Shown here piece by piece: positions 55,105 to 64,000 of a stretch of 64,000 nt of DNA. Position 1 is the stretch's first letter. Each line of letters opens with the position of its first letter. The position numbers and the translations under genes were made by a program. The notes under the pieces are model-generated. The model saw nothing but the letters and a program-made list of their open reading frames with translations, was not told the DNA's origin and ran no database searches. The DNA is from Virgibacillus sp. SK37 (GTDB lineage: Bacteria > Bacillota > Bacilli > Bacillales > Amphibacillaceae). Location: the NCBI RefSeq assembly GCF_000725285.1, contig NZ_CP007161.1, forward strand, positions 3,757,075 through 3,821,074. The letters are read 5' to 3'.

Positions 55105-55971
55105 TTATTTCTTCTTAGGTATTTTAATTGTGATTTGGTAACAGTCATCCAATTCTTGTTCATCTGACTCTACTTCTACACCTGTATCCGAAACCATGCT
55201 TAAGGATTGACGAATGGTATTCATTGCGATCCGAATATCTTTATTAAAGCCTTTTAACTTCGTTTTTTTCTTTTTTGGCTCTGTCTGAGGCTCATTCATT
55301 TTAGCAATTTTTTCTTCTGTTTGCTTTACATTTAAATCATTTTCTAAAATATCCTTTAATACTTTTAACTGCTTCTCTGGATCTCCCAATTTAATTAGTG
55401 CCCTAGCATGTCGTTCAGTAATTTCTTTATTTAAAATAGATTGTTGGACCTCTTCAGGGAGTTTTAATAATCGAATTTTATTTGCTATAGTAGATTGGCT
55501 TTTACCAAGTCGCTGAGCTAAAGCCTCCTGCGTAATCCCATGCAATTCCAGTAATTTACCATATGCTGTTGCTTCTTCTATAACAGTTAATTCTTCTCTT
55601 TGCAGGTTTTCAATCAATGCAACAGAGGCAGTTTCAGCATTTGTCATCTCTCGAATAATAGCTGAAACATTTTCCCAACCAAGTGATTGAACGGCACGCC
55701 ATCTGCGCTCACCTGCAATTAATTCATATTTATTTTCCTCATCCTCTATCTTACGAACTACAATGGGCTGAATCATCCCATGTGTATGAATAGTCTGGGC
55801 AAGTTCTTTTATCTTTTCCTCATTAAAGATAGACCTTGGCTGATATCGGTTTGGCTCAATGTTTTGTACAGGTAATTGAACCACTTCATCCGGATGATAA
55901 CCTACCTCTTCTGGTTCAGCATCTGCCTTGTTATCTCCCAAACCAAAAATTCTATTAAAAGGCTTTACCAC
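55105..55971 (-). CDS. noc: nucleoid occlusion protein Noc
   Basis: 288 aa, start GTG 55971 after AAAGGTGGT. The N-terminal [13 protein letters not shown] is an amphipathic membrane-targeting helix typical of Noc. ParB-like domain with [48 protein letters not shown] and [26 protein letters not shown] in pieces. Paralog of Spo0J but binds NBS rather than parS and blocks division over DNA. A perfect NBS is found at 26645 in this window. Located between rsmG and soj as in B. subtilis. Confidence 0.95.
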   Translation of the reverse strand: MVKPFNRIFGLGDNKADAEPEEVGYHPDEVVQLPVQNIEPNRYQPRSIFNEEKIKELAQTIHTHGMIQPIVVRKIEDEENKYELIAGERRWRAVQSLGWENVSAIIREMTNAETASVALIENLQREELTVIEEATAYGKLLELHGITQEALAQRLGKSQSTIANKIRLLKLPEEVQQSILNKEITERHARALIKLGDPEKQLKVLKDILENDLNVKQTEEKIAKMNEPQTEPKKKKTKLKGFNKDIRIAMNTIRQSLSMVSDTGVEVESDEQELDDCYQITIKIPKKK

Positions 55972-56029
55972 TATTAGACACCACCTTTATATTCTTTAAC
56001 AAACTATCAATCTATGTATAAAATAGAAA

Positions 56030-56045
56030 TGTTCCACGTGAAACA
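56030..56045. other. parS site upstream of noc
   Basis: TGTTCCACGTGAAACA, a perfect parS. It lies in the rsmG-noc gap, about 60 bases before the noc start, where it may overlap the noc promoter. Confidence 0.93.
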
Positions 56046-56110
56046 TTTTCTATGAATAGACGTAATCACATGAAATAATAAACTGAAAAACATCCAAAAG
56101 ATGTAATAAG

Positions 56111-56137
56111 AAAAAACGCAACAACAAACCTGTTGCG
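56111..56137 (-). terminator. terminator after rsmG
   Basis: CGCAACA and TGTTGCG pair around ACAAACC; on the minus strand TTTTTTC follows. Confidence 0.85.
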
Positions 56138-56241
56138 TACTTCATTTTTTCGTCTGTTCCTATTACCATTTTACCACATTTACTAGAATAAAAGTATTAA
56201 ATCAGTAAATATATTGTTGCCTCTTTCTCCACACCTATCAT

Positions 56242-56958
56242 CTATTCTATTGGTTCTTTGTTTGGTGTGCCGGCTTTTCTAGGGTATTTTTTTGGTGTTT
56301 TTTTCGTCTTTTCAACGATTACAATGGATCGTTCGCTATCTTCACTTGGAAGGGTAAAGGTATGTGTTTCACGTAACGTGCCACCTAATAATTCTATGGC
56401 AGAAGCTCCAACGGATATTTCCTCTTTCGCCTGAGCACCCTTCATTGCTACAAAACTGCCACCTTTTTTTACTAACGGAAGACATAATTCACTCAAAACA
56501 GACATCCGAGCTACTGCTCTTGCTGTAACGATGTCAAATGTTTCTCTAAACTGTGTATGTTTACCGAAGTTTTCAGCGCGATCATGGTAAAATGCTACAT
56601 TATCTATTTCCAGTTTTGTCGCTAATTCATTTAAAAAACCAATTCGCTTTTTTAAAGAATCAACAATAGTAACTTGTAAATGAGGGAAGCAGATTTTTAA
56701 TGGCAGACTTGGGAAACCAGCTCCTGCTCCTACGTCACATATATTTTCAACTGTATTAAAATCTACATAAAATGCTGCAGAGATAGAATCATAAAAATGC
56801 TTTAAATAAACATCCTGCTTAGCTGTAAGCGCAGTTAGATTAATTTTTTCGTTCCATTCGATTAATGTCTCATAATAAATAGAAAACTGCTTTTTTTGAT
56901 GGTCATTTAACTCTATCCCTTTGTCCATCAATGCAAGCGAAAATTGTTCTGGATTCAT
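56242..56958 (-). CDS. rsmG: 16S rRNA (guanine527-N7)-methyltransferase RsmG
   Basis: 238 aa. [19 protein letters not shown] and the SAM motif [17 protein letters not shown], then [18 protein letters not shown] and [18 protein letters not shown] identify RsmG (GidB). A lysine-rich tail ends the protein ([17 protein letters not shown]). It methylates G527 near the decoding centre; loss gives low-level streptomycin resistance in other species. Third gene of mnmE-mnmG-rsmG. Confidence 0.97.
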   Translation of the reverse strand: MNPEQFSLALMDKGIELNDHQKKQFSIYYETLIEWNEKINLTALTAKQDVYLKHFYDSISAAFYVDFNTVENICDVGAGAGFPSLPLKICFPHLQVTIVDSLKKRIGFLNELATKLEIDNVAFYHDRAENFGKHTQFRETFDIVTARAVARMSVLSELCLPLVKKGGSFVAMKGAQAKEEISVGASAIELLGGTLRETHTFTLPSEDSERSIVIVEKTKKTPKKYPRKAGTPNKEPIE

Positions 56959-57071
56959 AAAGACGTATCTCCTTATATATGTATATGTATGGGATAAGAG
57001 ACTGCCTTTATGGCAGCCTCTTAAATTCTAATAAAGCAATTTCTCTCTGTAAAGCCTCGAGTATTCGATGC

Positions 57072-58958
57072 CTAATTCGCTACTCTGGCAATGTTTCCTT
57101 GCTCGATATAAACAAGTAATATGGAAACATCTGCAGGATTAACACCGGAAATTCGTGAAGCTTGCCCTACAGATAGAGGGCGAACTTTCTTAAGCTTCTC
57201 TCTCGCTTCTGTTGCAATACCGCTAATTGCATCATAATCGATATCCTCTGGAATTTTTTTATCTTCCATTTTCAGCATGCGAGCAACTTGTTCTTTTGCT
57301 TTATTAATATAACCTTCATACTTAATTTGAATGCCAACCTGCTCCTGTACATCAATAGGAAGTTCCACATGTTCTGGGAGCATTTGATCAACCAATTCAT
57401 AGCTAAGTTCTGGTCGCTTCATTAGATCATAAGCTTTAAACGCCTCTTTTAATGGTGTTCCACCAGCATTTGTAATGATATTGTTAACAGCCTCATTTGG
57501 TTTAATAACAATTTTATTTAGACGTTTTTTCTCTTCTTCTACCAGACGCTTTTTCTCAAGGAATTTTGCATAGCGTTCTTCTGAAATAATCCCAAGTTTA
57601 TGCCCAACCTCAGTTAGACGAAGGTCGGCATTATCATGACGTAATAATAAACGATATTCTGCTCGTGAAGTAAGAAGACGATATGGTTCGTTTGTTCCTT
57701 TTGTCACAAGATCATCTATTAATACACCAATATAAGCTTGAGAGCGATCAAGAATTACCGGTTCCTTACCTTGCACTTTTGCTGCTGCATTAATTCCTGC
57801 CATAATTCCTTGAGCTGCTGCCTCTTCATAACCTGAGGTACCGTTAATTTGTCCAGCCGTAAACAAACCAGGAATCTTCTTTGTCTCTAGTGTTGGCCAA
57901 AGCTGTGTAGGTACGACGGCATCATATTCAATTGCATAGCCTGCACGCATAATTTCAGCATTTTCAAGCCCTTTCACACTACGCACCATTTCATGTTGAA
58001 TGGATTCTGGTAAAGAAGTTGATAAGCCTTGTACATATACCTCTTCCGTATCTCTTCCTTCCGGCTCCAAAAAGATTTGATGACGTGGTTTGTCGTTAAA
58101 TCGCACAATTTTATCTTCAATAGAAGGGCAATAACGAGGTCCTGTCCCACGCTTCATACCGGAATACATAGCAGAAAGCGACAAATTATCATTGATTACC
58201 TGATGGGTAAACTCATTCGTATAAGTTAACCAACAAGGAATTTGATCCGTAATATATTCTGTCGTTTCATAGGAAAAGCTTTGCGGCTTCTCATCACCAG
58301 GTTGAATTTCTGTTTTGGAATAATCAATTGTATGGCTATTCACTCGTGGTGGTGTTCCTGTTTTAAACCTTGTAAGCTCAAAACCAAGATCCTCCAGATG
58401 TTCAGAAAGTTTAATGGATACGCGTTGGTTGTTTGGACCACTTTCATATTCCAAATCTCCCATTAACACTTTTCCACGCATAAACGTACCAGTAGTTATA
58501 ATTACCGTCCCTGCAGAGTAAGCTGCTTTTGTTTCCGTAATTACACCTTTACATACCCCATCTTCGACAATTAACTCATCAACCATACCCTGGCGTAATG
58601 TCAAATTAGGCTCATTTTCGATAATATTTTTCATTTCTTTTATATATAATGGTTTATCGGCTTGGGCACGTAATGCTTGCACTGCCGGTCCCTTACCAGT
58701 ATTTAGCATACGCATTTGAATATGCGTTTTATCAATTACTTTCGCCATAGCTCCTCCAAGGGCGTCTATTTCACGTACAACAATACCTTTTGCAGGGCCG
58801 CCTAAAGAAGGGTTACATGGCATAAAAGCGATCATGTCCAGATTCAATGTCAGCATTAATGTCTTTGCACCCATTCTCGCTGCAGCAAGCCCAGCTTCTA
58901 CGCCGGCATGTCCTGCTCCAATAACGATTACATCATAATGGCCAGCATTGTATGTCAT
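57072..58958 (-). CDS. mnmG: tRNA uridine-34 carboxymethylaminomethyl modification enzyme MnmG (GidA)
   Basis: 628 aa, normal length. FAD-binding [20 protein letters not shown] (in part), [19 protein letters not shown] (in part), catalytic cysteine region [34 protein letters not shown], and the C-terminal helical domain that binds MnmE. With MnmE it makes (c)mnm5U34 in tRNAs that read NNA/NNG codons. It lies 118 bp downstream of mnmE. Confidence 0.98.
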   Translation of the reverse strand: MTYNAGHYDVIVIGAGHAGVEAGLAAARMGAKTLMLTLNLDMIAFMPCNPSLGGPAKGIVVREIDALGGAMAKVIDKTHIQMRMLNTGKGPAVQALRAQADKPLYIKEMKNIIENEPNLTLRQGMVDELIVEDGVCKGVITETKAAYSAGTVIITTGTFMRGKVLMGDLEYESGPNNQRVSIKLSEHLEDLGFELTRFKTGTPPRVNSHTIDYSKTEIQPGDEKPQSFSYETTEYITDQIPCWLTYTNEFTHQVINDNLSLSAMYSGMKRGTGPRYCPSIEDKIVRFNDKPRHQIFLEPEGRDTEEVYVQGLSTSLPESIQHEMVRSVKGLENAEIMRAGYAIEYDAVVPTQLWPTLETKKIPGLFTAGQINGTSGYEEAAAQGIMAGINAAAKVQGKEPVILDRSQAYIGVLIDDLVTKGTNEPYRLLTSRAEYRLLLRHDNADLRLTEVGHKLGIISEERYAKFLEKKRLVEEEKKRLNKIVIKPNEAVNNIITNAGGTPLKEAFKAYDLMKRPELSYELVDQMLPEHVELPIDVQEQVGIQIKYEGYINKAKEQVARMLKMEDKKIPEDIDYDAISGIATEAREKLKKVRPLSVGQASRISGVNPADVSILLVYIEQGNIARVAN

Positions 58959-59076
58959 AGTATTTCATCCTTTCTATATAAAAAGCACAGGTGTCTGCAA
59001 CAGGGCGGAATAGTTATTATTATTTTAACAAGATATTCCCTGCGCACACACCACTGCTAACTAATTTTATCTATTG

Positions 59077-60453
59077 TTATTTTCCTAAGCAAAATTGGGA
59101 GAACAATTGATCAATTAAGCTATCACTAGCTGTATCACCAATGATTTCGCCTAAAAACTCCCACGTACGAGTCACGTCAATTTGTACAATATCCAAAGGC
59201 ATTCCCATTTCAAGTCCATTCACTGCATCTTCTAATGCTTGCTTAGCCTGCTTCAATAACTGGATATGTCTCACATTGGATACATATGTTAAATCACCTG
59301 TATCAATATCCCCGGCAAAAAATGTTTTCGCAATTGCAGCTTCCAATTCATTTATGCCCTCTTCTTCAATTAAAGAAGTCGTAACGACTGGGTTATTTTC
59401 TGCTAAATTCCTTACTTCATTTAAATCAAGCTTTTGTTCCAAATCTGTTTTATTGATAATTACAATATACTCAAGTCCTTGTATAGCTTCAAACAGCTTT
59501 CGATCCTCATCTGTAAGAGCTTCATTATAATTCAATACGTACAGGATCAAATCTGATTCCTTCAGTACTTGTCTGGAACGTTCTACACCAATCTTTTCGA
59601 CAATATCCTCTGTTTCCCGAATCCCCGCCGTATCAACGAGACGAAGTGGAACTCCACGGACATTCACGTACTCTTCTATAATATCACGGGTCGTACCCGG
59701 TATCTCTGTTACAATTGCTTTATTTTCCTGAACCAATGCATTCATTAAGGAAGATTTCCCTACATTTGGCCTGCCGATAATCGCAGTAGCCAATCCTTCA
59801 CGCAATATTTTACCCTGTTTTGCTACTTCAAGCAGGTTTTCTATTTCTTTATTGACCTCTTTTGTTTTTATGCGCATCATTTCATGGGACATCTCTTCCA
59901 CATCATCGTATTCCGGATAATCTATATTAACCTCCACGTGAGCAACGGTCTCCAGCAGCTCCTGTCTTAGGTGCTGAATTAATCCAGATAACCTTCCATC
60001 CATTTGTTTCAGTGCCACAGACATTGCTTTATCAGTTTTTGCCCGGATTAAATCCATAACAGCTTCTGCTTGGGACAAATCAATTCTTCCATGCAGAAAA
60101 GCACGCTTGGTAAATTCACCCGGCTCTGCTAAGCGGGCGCCTTTACTAAGAACAATCTCCAATACGCGATTGACAGAGACCATCCCACCATGGCAATTTA
60201 TTTCCACAACATCTTCCCTGGTAAATGTCTTCGGCGCACGCATTACGGAAACCATTACCTCCTCAGCAACTTCCTCTGTTTCTGGATCAATAATCTTTCC
60301 ATAATGAATCGTATGAGAATCTACCTCACCGAGATTTTTTCCCTTGTATAGTTGATTGGTTATGGAAATTGCCTCTGGACCACTCAACCTCACAATGGCA
60401 ATTGCACCTTCACCAATAGGGGTTGATATCGCAGTAATTGTATCTGTTTCCAT
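59077..60453 (-). CDS. mnmE: tRNA modification GTPase MnmE (TrmE/ThdF)
   Basis: 458 aa from ATG 60453 (GGAGGTG seven bases upstream). N-terminal formyl-THF-binding domain ([21 protein letters not shown]), helical domain, G domain with [22 protein letters not shown] and NKTD, and the C-terminal cysteine tip FCLGK (family form FCIGK). GTPase partner of MnmG. Upstream is a DnaA-box cluster within a large hairpin. Confidence 0.97.
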   Translation of the reverse strand: METDTITAISTPIGEGAIAIVRLSGPEAISITNQLYKGKNLGEVDSHTIHYGKIIDPETEEVAEEVMVSVMRAPKTFTREDVVEINCHGGMVSVNRVLEIVLSKGARLAEPGEFTKRAFLHGRIDLSQAEAVMDLIRAKTDKAMSVALKQMDGRLSGLIQHLRQELLETVAHVEVNIDYPEYDDVEEMSHEMMRIKTKEVNKEIENLLEVAKQGKILREGLATAIIGRPNVGKSSLMNALVQENKAIVTEIPGTTRDIIEEYVNVRGVPLRLVDTAGIRETEDIVEKIGVERSRQVLKESDLILYVLNYNEALTDEDRKLFEAIQGLEYIVIINKTDLEQKLDLNEVRNLAENNPVVTTSLIEEEGINELEAAIAKTFFAGDIDTGDLTYVSNVRHIQLLKQAKQALEDAVNGLEMGMPLDIVQIDVTRTWEFLGEIIGDTASDSLIDQLFSQFCLGK

Positions 60454-60554
60454 CGCTTTCACCTCCAACATGAATAATATCTATGTTAATAACGAATGAA
60501 TTTATTTATCGTCACTAACTTAATAGAATATCACATTTTACCTCAAAAATAAAG

Positions 60555-60619
60555 TTATCCACAAAAATAATTCGTCTCTCACAAAAGCCGGTTATCCACA
60601 CTGTGAATAACCGGCTTTT
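60555..60619. other. DnaA boxes within a hairpin upstream of mnmE
   Basis: Perfect DnaA boxes TTATCCACA at 60555-60563 and 60592-60600, and TGTGAATAA at 60602-60610 with one mismatch. The last two face each other inside a stem: AAAAGCCGG (60583-60591) pairs with CCGGCTTTT (60611-60619) and pairing continues through both boxes. The hairpin may also act as a terminator in both directions. Confidence 0.75.
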
Positions 60620-60628
60620 AAGACAATT

Positions 60629-61105
60629 TTACAATTCAGGCTCTTTATAATAATAATCCACAGGTACTGGAGCTACCTGGGACTTTTTCAATGCTGGTGT
60701 GTCTTTTCTGGCTATTTGGTAAATCGCAGCACACTATTAGATACATCCTTTAAATTCTCTTAACTAATATATTGTAGCAAATCGTCTTCCGTATAATAAC
60801 ACAGTTCTAGAGATGTATGAATACCAATGCTGAGGGAATTCCCAGATTATGAAAAGGTCGTGTTCACTACGCCCTAATTCACTATATGAATCTAACTCAT
60901 TCATACGCAAACCCGCTGCTTCTCCAAGATAAGTAACTGTATTTTTTTCATCGTTTGCTGTAAACATAACTAGATCTCCGGCATCCGCACTGCCTACCAT
61001 AGCCATTTGAAACATAAGCACCAGTTTTATCTATCTTTTGATTAGTCATTTCTTCAGCATACTTGCTAGAGGCCCAAAAATAATTACTTAGAGCAAGGAC
61101 AATTA
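60629..61105 (-). pseudogene. decayed gene remnant, product not recognised
   Basis: Between jag and mnmE the minus strand shows coding-like pieces. From about 61105: LIVLALSNYFWASSKYAEEM, a signal- or anchor-like start. After a frame change near 61000: DAGDLVMFTANDEKNTVTYL to LLYGRRFATIY and a stop at 60764. In that same frame, after two more stops, AIYQIARKDTPALKKSQ to YYYKEPEL and a stop at 60629. The pieces fit one small secreted or membrane protein broken by a frameshift and nonsense changes. No family recognised; some of it could be chance. Confidence 0.35.
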
Positions 61106-61205
61106 ATCCTTCTTTTCACTCTCCTGCCGATTATTCTGTTCTGCGGCGGATTCTTTCACTCTCCTGCTGATTATTCCGTTTTGTGCCAGATACTCTCGTT
61201 CTACA
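61104..61205. repeat. 20-bp tandem repeat array, four clear units
   Basis: GATT/GATA cores fall exactly 20 bases apart at 61129, 61149, 61169 and 61189, in units such as CCTGCCGATTATTCTGTTCT and CCTGCTGATTATTCCGTTTT. The reverse complement reads AATCNGCNGNAGA as in the array at 38.1 kb. Confidence 0.8.
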
Positions 61206-61285
61206 GTTCAAAGTTTATATGCTTTGCTATTTTTCTAGCAGCAAAGAAGTTATCTTAAAGCCAAAATTCAATACTTAATTTTCCA

Positions 61286-61327
61286 AATAAAAAATCCGCT
61301 TGGCTCAATTAAGAACCAAGCGGATTT
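61286..61327 (-). terminator. terminator after jag
   Basis: AAATCCGCTTGG and CCAAGCGGATTT form a perfect 12-bp stem; on the minus strand TTTATTTGG follows. It overlaps the end of the jag transcript. Confidence 0.92.
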
Positions 61328-61329
61328 AA

Positions 61330-61950
61330 TTATGTGGCAGGTTTTATCACAATATGTCTATGTGGTTCCACACCATTGGATGATGTAGATACATCTTTTC
61401 TCTTTTGCAATGCACTATGAATAATTTTTCGTTCAAATGCTGGCATTGGCTCAAGAGCAACCTTTTTATTAAGGCGAATAGATTTAGCCGCCATTTTTTC
61501 TGCCAAAGACTCCAATGTCTCTTTCCTTCGACCCCTGTAGCCTTCTGCATCTAAAGTTACTGAATAAAATTGATCACTATCTTTATTTAAAGCGAGATTT
61601 ACCAAGTATTGCAATGCATTTAATGTTTGACCACGTTTCCCAATAAGAACGGCGATATTATCACCTTGCAATTCATACGTGACATGCTTACCTTCAACTT
61701 TTGTTATAACATCAATCTCCACATTCATTTTTTGAGTGATGTCCTTAATAAAGTTTTCAGTCTCTTGAACAAGATCTTTTTTCATTGTCACTTTAACAAA
61801 TGCACGTTTGGAACCAAATAGCCCCAAAAGTCCTTTTTTTCCTTCGTCAATTACATTAATTTCTATTTGGTCCCTTGTTGTGTTTAACTGCTCTAATGCT
61901 GACTGGACCGCTTCTTCAACTGTTTGGCCGCTAGCAGTTATTTCTCTCAC
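61330..61950 (-). CDS. jag: RNA-binding protein Jag (KhpB/EloR)
   Basis: 206 aa. Jag_N domain ([35 protein letters not shown]), KH-II domain with [22 protein letters not shown] in pieces, and an R3H domain ([19 protein letters not shown], with the R-x-x-x-H of ERKIIH). It works with KhpA as an RNA chaperone tied to cell elongation. Its start overlaps the spoIIIJ stop by four bases. Confidence 0.95.
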   Translation of the reverse strand: MREITASGQTVEEAVQSALEQLNTTRDQIEINVIDEGKKGLLGLFGSKRAFVKVTMKKDLVQETENFIKDITQKMNVEIDVITKVEGKHVTYELQGDNIAVLIGKRGQTLNALQYLVNLALNKDSDQFYSVTLDAEGYRGRRKETLESLAEKMAAKSIRLNKKVALEPMPAFERKIIHSALQKRKDVSTSSNGVEPHRHIVIKPAT

Positions 61951-62714
61951 TTTTTGTCTCCTCCAGTATCTGAACCTTTCTTCATCATAGGCTTACGAAT
62001 AAATATTGTCTGTGCTACCATAAAGATATTACCTACAACCCAGTATAATGCTAGGGCTGCCGGGAAGAAGAATGCAAATACACCAATCATGAGTGGCATT
62101 ACATAAAGCATAACCATCATTTGTGGATTTTGGGCTGCCGGACTACCTGCCATCATTAACTTCTGCTGAAGGAAAGTAGCACCTGCAGCAATGATCGGTA
62201 AAATATAGTCAGGTGAGCCTAATTCAAACCAAAGGAAGTTATGTGAACTGATTTCCCCTGTACGCATAATTGCATGGTACATTGCAATCAGAATTGGCAT
62301 CTGAACAAAAATCGGTAAACATCCAGCAAGCGGGTTCACCCCATGCTTTTGAAATAAAGCCATTGTCTCTTGTTGAAGCTTTTGTTGTGTATTCGCATCT
62401 TTGGAACTGTATTTCTTTTGAAGTTCTTTCAATTCAGGCTGAATATCCTGCATTGCTTGAGAACTTTTTAATTGTTTCACGTTTAAAGGTAACAATACTA
62501 AACGAACGATCACTGTAACAATTACAATTGCCAGTCCGTAATTTTCACTAAATAATTCGGCAAAGTAAGTGATTACCATGGATAATGGATATACGAAATA
62601 ACTATTCCAGAATCCTTCACTCTCTGCTGTTATTGGCTGGTCTATCTGAGTACACCCAGAGAGTACAGCAAGCAAGCCAACTAAGGCTACCAGCAATAAA
62701 TACTTTTTACGCAA
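61947..62714 (-). CDS. spoIIIJ: membrane protein insertase YidC (SpoIIIJ)
   Basis: 255 aa. Lipoprotein signal with LSGC (cysteine 21), then five membrane helices. Substrate-groove arginine in [19 protein letters not shown], and [23 protein letters not shown] in pieces, are YidC landmarks. Inserts proteins alone or with Sec, and supports SpoIIIA/Q-dependent sigma-G activation. Between rnpA and jag, so it is the SpoIIIJ rather than the YqjG paralog. Confidence 0.96.
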   Translation of the reverse strand: MRKKYLLLVALVGLLAVLSGCTQIDQPITAESEGFWNSYFVYPLSMVITYFAELFSENYGLAIVIVTVIVRLVLLPLNVKQLKSSQAMQDIQPELKELQKKYSSKDANTQQKLQQETMALFQKHGVNPLAGCLPIFVQMPILIAMYHAIMRTGEISSHNFLWFELGSPDYILPIIAAGATFLQQKLMMAGSPAAQNPQMMVMLYVMPLMIGVFAFFFPAALALYWVVGNIFMVAQTIFIRKPMMKKGSDTGGDKK

Positions 62715-62806
62715 AATGTTTCCTCCTAACTACAAAGCGCCCTTCACGCTAACCCTAAACAAGTAGTCTAATTCCATGTTATTTTAACTTAAAATAGGCA
62801 ATCAAG

Positions 62807-63151
62807 CTATACCTTTTTCAATAAACGTTCTTTATATAATAGATGTGTTAAACTTTTTTTTATTTCAATATACTCCATGTCCTTTGTAGGCTGCCTCGCA
62901 ATAATCACAATATCATAAGGATACTTAATATTGCTTTCAAGCTCTTGGAAGGCTTGTCGTAAGTACCGTTTTATTCTATTTCTTGTAACAGCGTTACCAA
63001 TTTTTTTACCTACGGATAGTCCAATTCGGAAATGCTGTTGATCTTTTTTTTCAACATAGTAGATGACAAGCTGTCTGTTGGCAAAAGATTTACCATTTTT
63101 AAATGCGTATTGAAACTCTTCATTCTTTTTAATCCGAAATTCCTTTTTCAT
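62807..63151 (-). CDS. rnpA: ribonuclease P protein component
   Basis: 114 aa from ATG 63151 (AAAGGTGATAG upstream); a frame start at 63181 is rejected. [25 protein letters not shown] (in part), [25 protein letters not shown] (in part) with the RNR motif, and [13 protein letters not shown] are RnpA landmarks. Basic cofactor of RNase P RNA in tRNA 5' processing. Separated from rpmH by a terminator. Confidence 0.97.
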   Translation of the reverse strand: MKKEFRIKKNEEFQYAFKNGKSFANRQLVIYYVEKKDQQHFRIGLSVGKKIGNAVTRNRIKRYLRQAFQELESNIKYPYDIVIIARQPTKDMEYIEIKKSLTHLLYKERLLKKV

Positions 63152-63270
63152 TCTATCACCTTTACTACTAGTACAACACAAGCTTGTCCTAAAAATTTAT
63201 GTATTCACGGCTTTTTCCAGACACAGATCCAACTGAAGAAATTATGTAAACATACAAACGATCTTATATT

Positions 63271-63299
63271 GAAAAAAAGACCACTGACGCTTCAGTGGC
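63271..63299 (-). terminator. terminator between rpmH and rnpA
   Basis: CCACTGA and TCAGTGG pair around a CGCT loop; on the minus strand TCTTTTTTTC follows. It begins right at the rpmH stop and probably reduces rnpA expression relative to rpmH. Confidence 0.85.
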
Positions 63300-63531
<232 letters not shown>

Positions 63532-63549
63532 CTCACTTTCAAAAAAAGT

Positions 63550-63888
63550 TTATCCACAGTGCTTGTTCGCTATTTTTCGAGCCATTTTTATTATCCACAT
63601 CATTTATCGACAAGTAAATCACAAAATATAGGGGTGTGGATAGAATTTGTATACAACGGGTTGAATTTGTGGATAAGTGTCGATAAACCATTGCATTTCC
63701 TGCTTCTATTTGATATTATATTTGTGTTTAACTCATCCAAAAATAAAATCCAAAATTTACTTATACACAGATTGTGGATAAGATGTGGATACTTATTCCA
63801 CACCTTCTATATAAGGTTATAAACATAACTGTGGATAAGGTTTATAACTCTACTATATACTTAGTGGTACCTCTATTTATTATCCACA
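63550..63888. other. oriC, upstream DnaA-box cluster (incAB-like)
   Basis: Six perfect 9-mer DnaA boxes: TTATCCACA at 63550-63558, 63591-63599 and 63880-63888; TGTGGATAA at 63668-63676, 63773-63781 and 63830-63838. Near-matches lie at 63604 (TTATCGACA), 63635 (TGTGGATAG), 63678 (TGTCGATAA), 63761 (TTATACACA) and 63784 (TGTGGATAC). The region is AT-rich, between rpmH and the expected dnaA start. In Bacilli the unwinding part lies downstream of dnaA, outside the window. Confidence 0.92.
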
Positions 63889-63982
63889 TCGAAAAAATTG
63901 AAGACTGTACAAAAGTTTATTAAAATGTGTTGCCTTTCCGTCTACATAGATTGAGAGAGGCTTTTTATATCACTAAAAATAG

Positions 63983-64000
63983 AAAGGAGTGAACTCCAGA
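63983..64000 (+). promoter_or_regulatory. ribosome binding site, probably of dnaA
   Basis: AAAGGAGT at 63983-63990 is ten bases from the window edge, with no start codon before the edge. Position after the rpmH-side DnaA boxes makes dnaA, starting at about 64001, the obvious candidate. Confidence 0.6.

Noticed and set aside
60640..60742. Short minus-strand frame beginning MYLIVCCDLP, superficially like a Cas2 start
   Set aside because: Only 33 codons, no further similarity, no cas genes and no CRISPR repeats; overlaps the frame of the decayed gene.
62479..62494. TGTTTCACGT in spoIIIJ as a parS half
   Set aside because: The second half of the palindrome is absent (several mismatches).

Overview
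The window looks like the left flank of the replication origin of a Bacillaceae chromosome, low in GC and probably from a halotolerant genus of the Oceanobacillus/Virgibacillus type. The genus is inference from style only. The right end carries rpmH followed by a dense set of DnaA boxes and a ribosome binding site at the last bases, so dnaA almost certainly starts at or just after base 64000. Gene order leftwards from there (rpmH, rnpA, spoIIIJ, jag, mnmE, mnmG, rsmG, noc, soj, spo0J, yyaC, ychF, rpsF-ssb-rpsR, yybS-gdpP-rplI-dnaC, purA, walRKHIJ-htrC) matches Bacillus subtilis. Almost all of it is on the minus strand, away from the origin on the left replichore.

1-7.1 kb: a truncated secreted protein, a phosphonate/phosphate-type ABC transporter (phnD-phnC-phnE-phnE), and a divergent cytoplasmic 5'-nucleotidase. 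Between the last two lie three TTTACA repeats typical of a PhoP box, so this looks like a phosphate-scavenging block. 7.1-8.5 kb: gene debris (SDR fragment, short orphan ORF) and a hairpin-forming dispersed repeat. 8.5-14 kb: cwlJ (spore germination lytic enzyme), a TPR protein, rlmH, an isolated DnaD-like gene, a pterin dehydratase and small membrane proteins. 14-17.2 kb: a flavin pair, an FAD dehydrogenase broken by one in-frame TGA and an FMN alpha-hydroxy-acid oxidase, then a ten-unit 21-bp tandem repeat array. 17.2-26.4 kb: lipoproteins (two of them paralogs), an SDR/DUF2867-like protein, an MHYT-EAL phosphodiesterase, and a probable SigB-type stress cluster (Spo0E-like phosphatase, Lin0512 protein, DUF2935 protein, GSP39-type SDR). 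26.4-29.4 kb: an ABC exporter and a small DoxX-like protein, flanked by a perfect Noc-binding site and two DnaA-box clusters.

29.4-64 kb is the conserved core. It holds the WalRK cell-wall regulon controller with its negative regulators, purA with a PurR operator, the helicase/L9/GdpP operon, the S6-SSB-S18 operon with a probable S6:S18-binding leader, the partition genes with two perfect parS sites, tRNA-modification genes, the membrane insertase, RNase P protein and L34. Two copies of a composite palindromic repeat (44.3 and 50.6 kb) and two arrays of a 20-bp tandem repeat (38.1 and 61.1 kb) sit in intergenic gaps.

No tRNA, rRNA, CRISPR array, transposase or prophage was seen. I found no convincing new multi-gene system. 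The unusual material is mainly chromosome-organisation sites, repeat arrays and recent gene decay.
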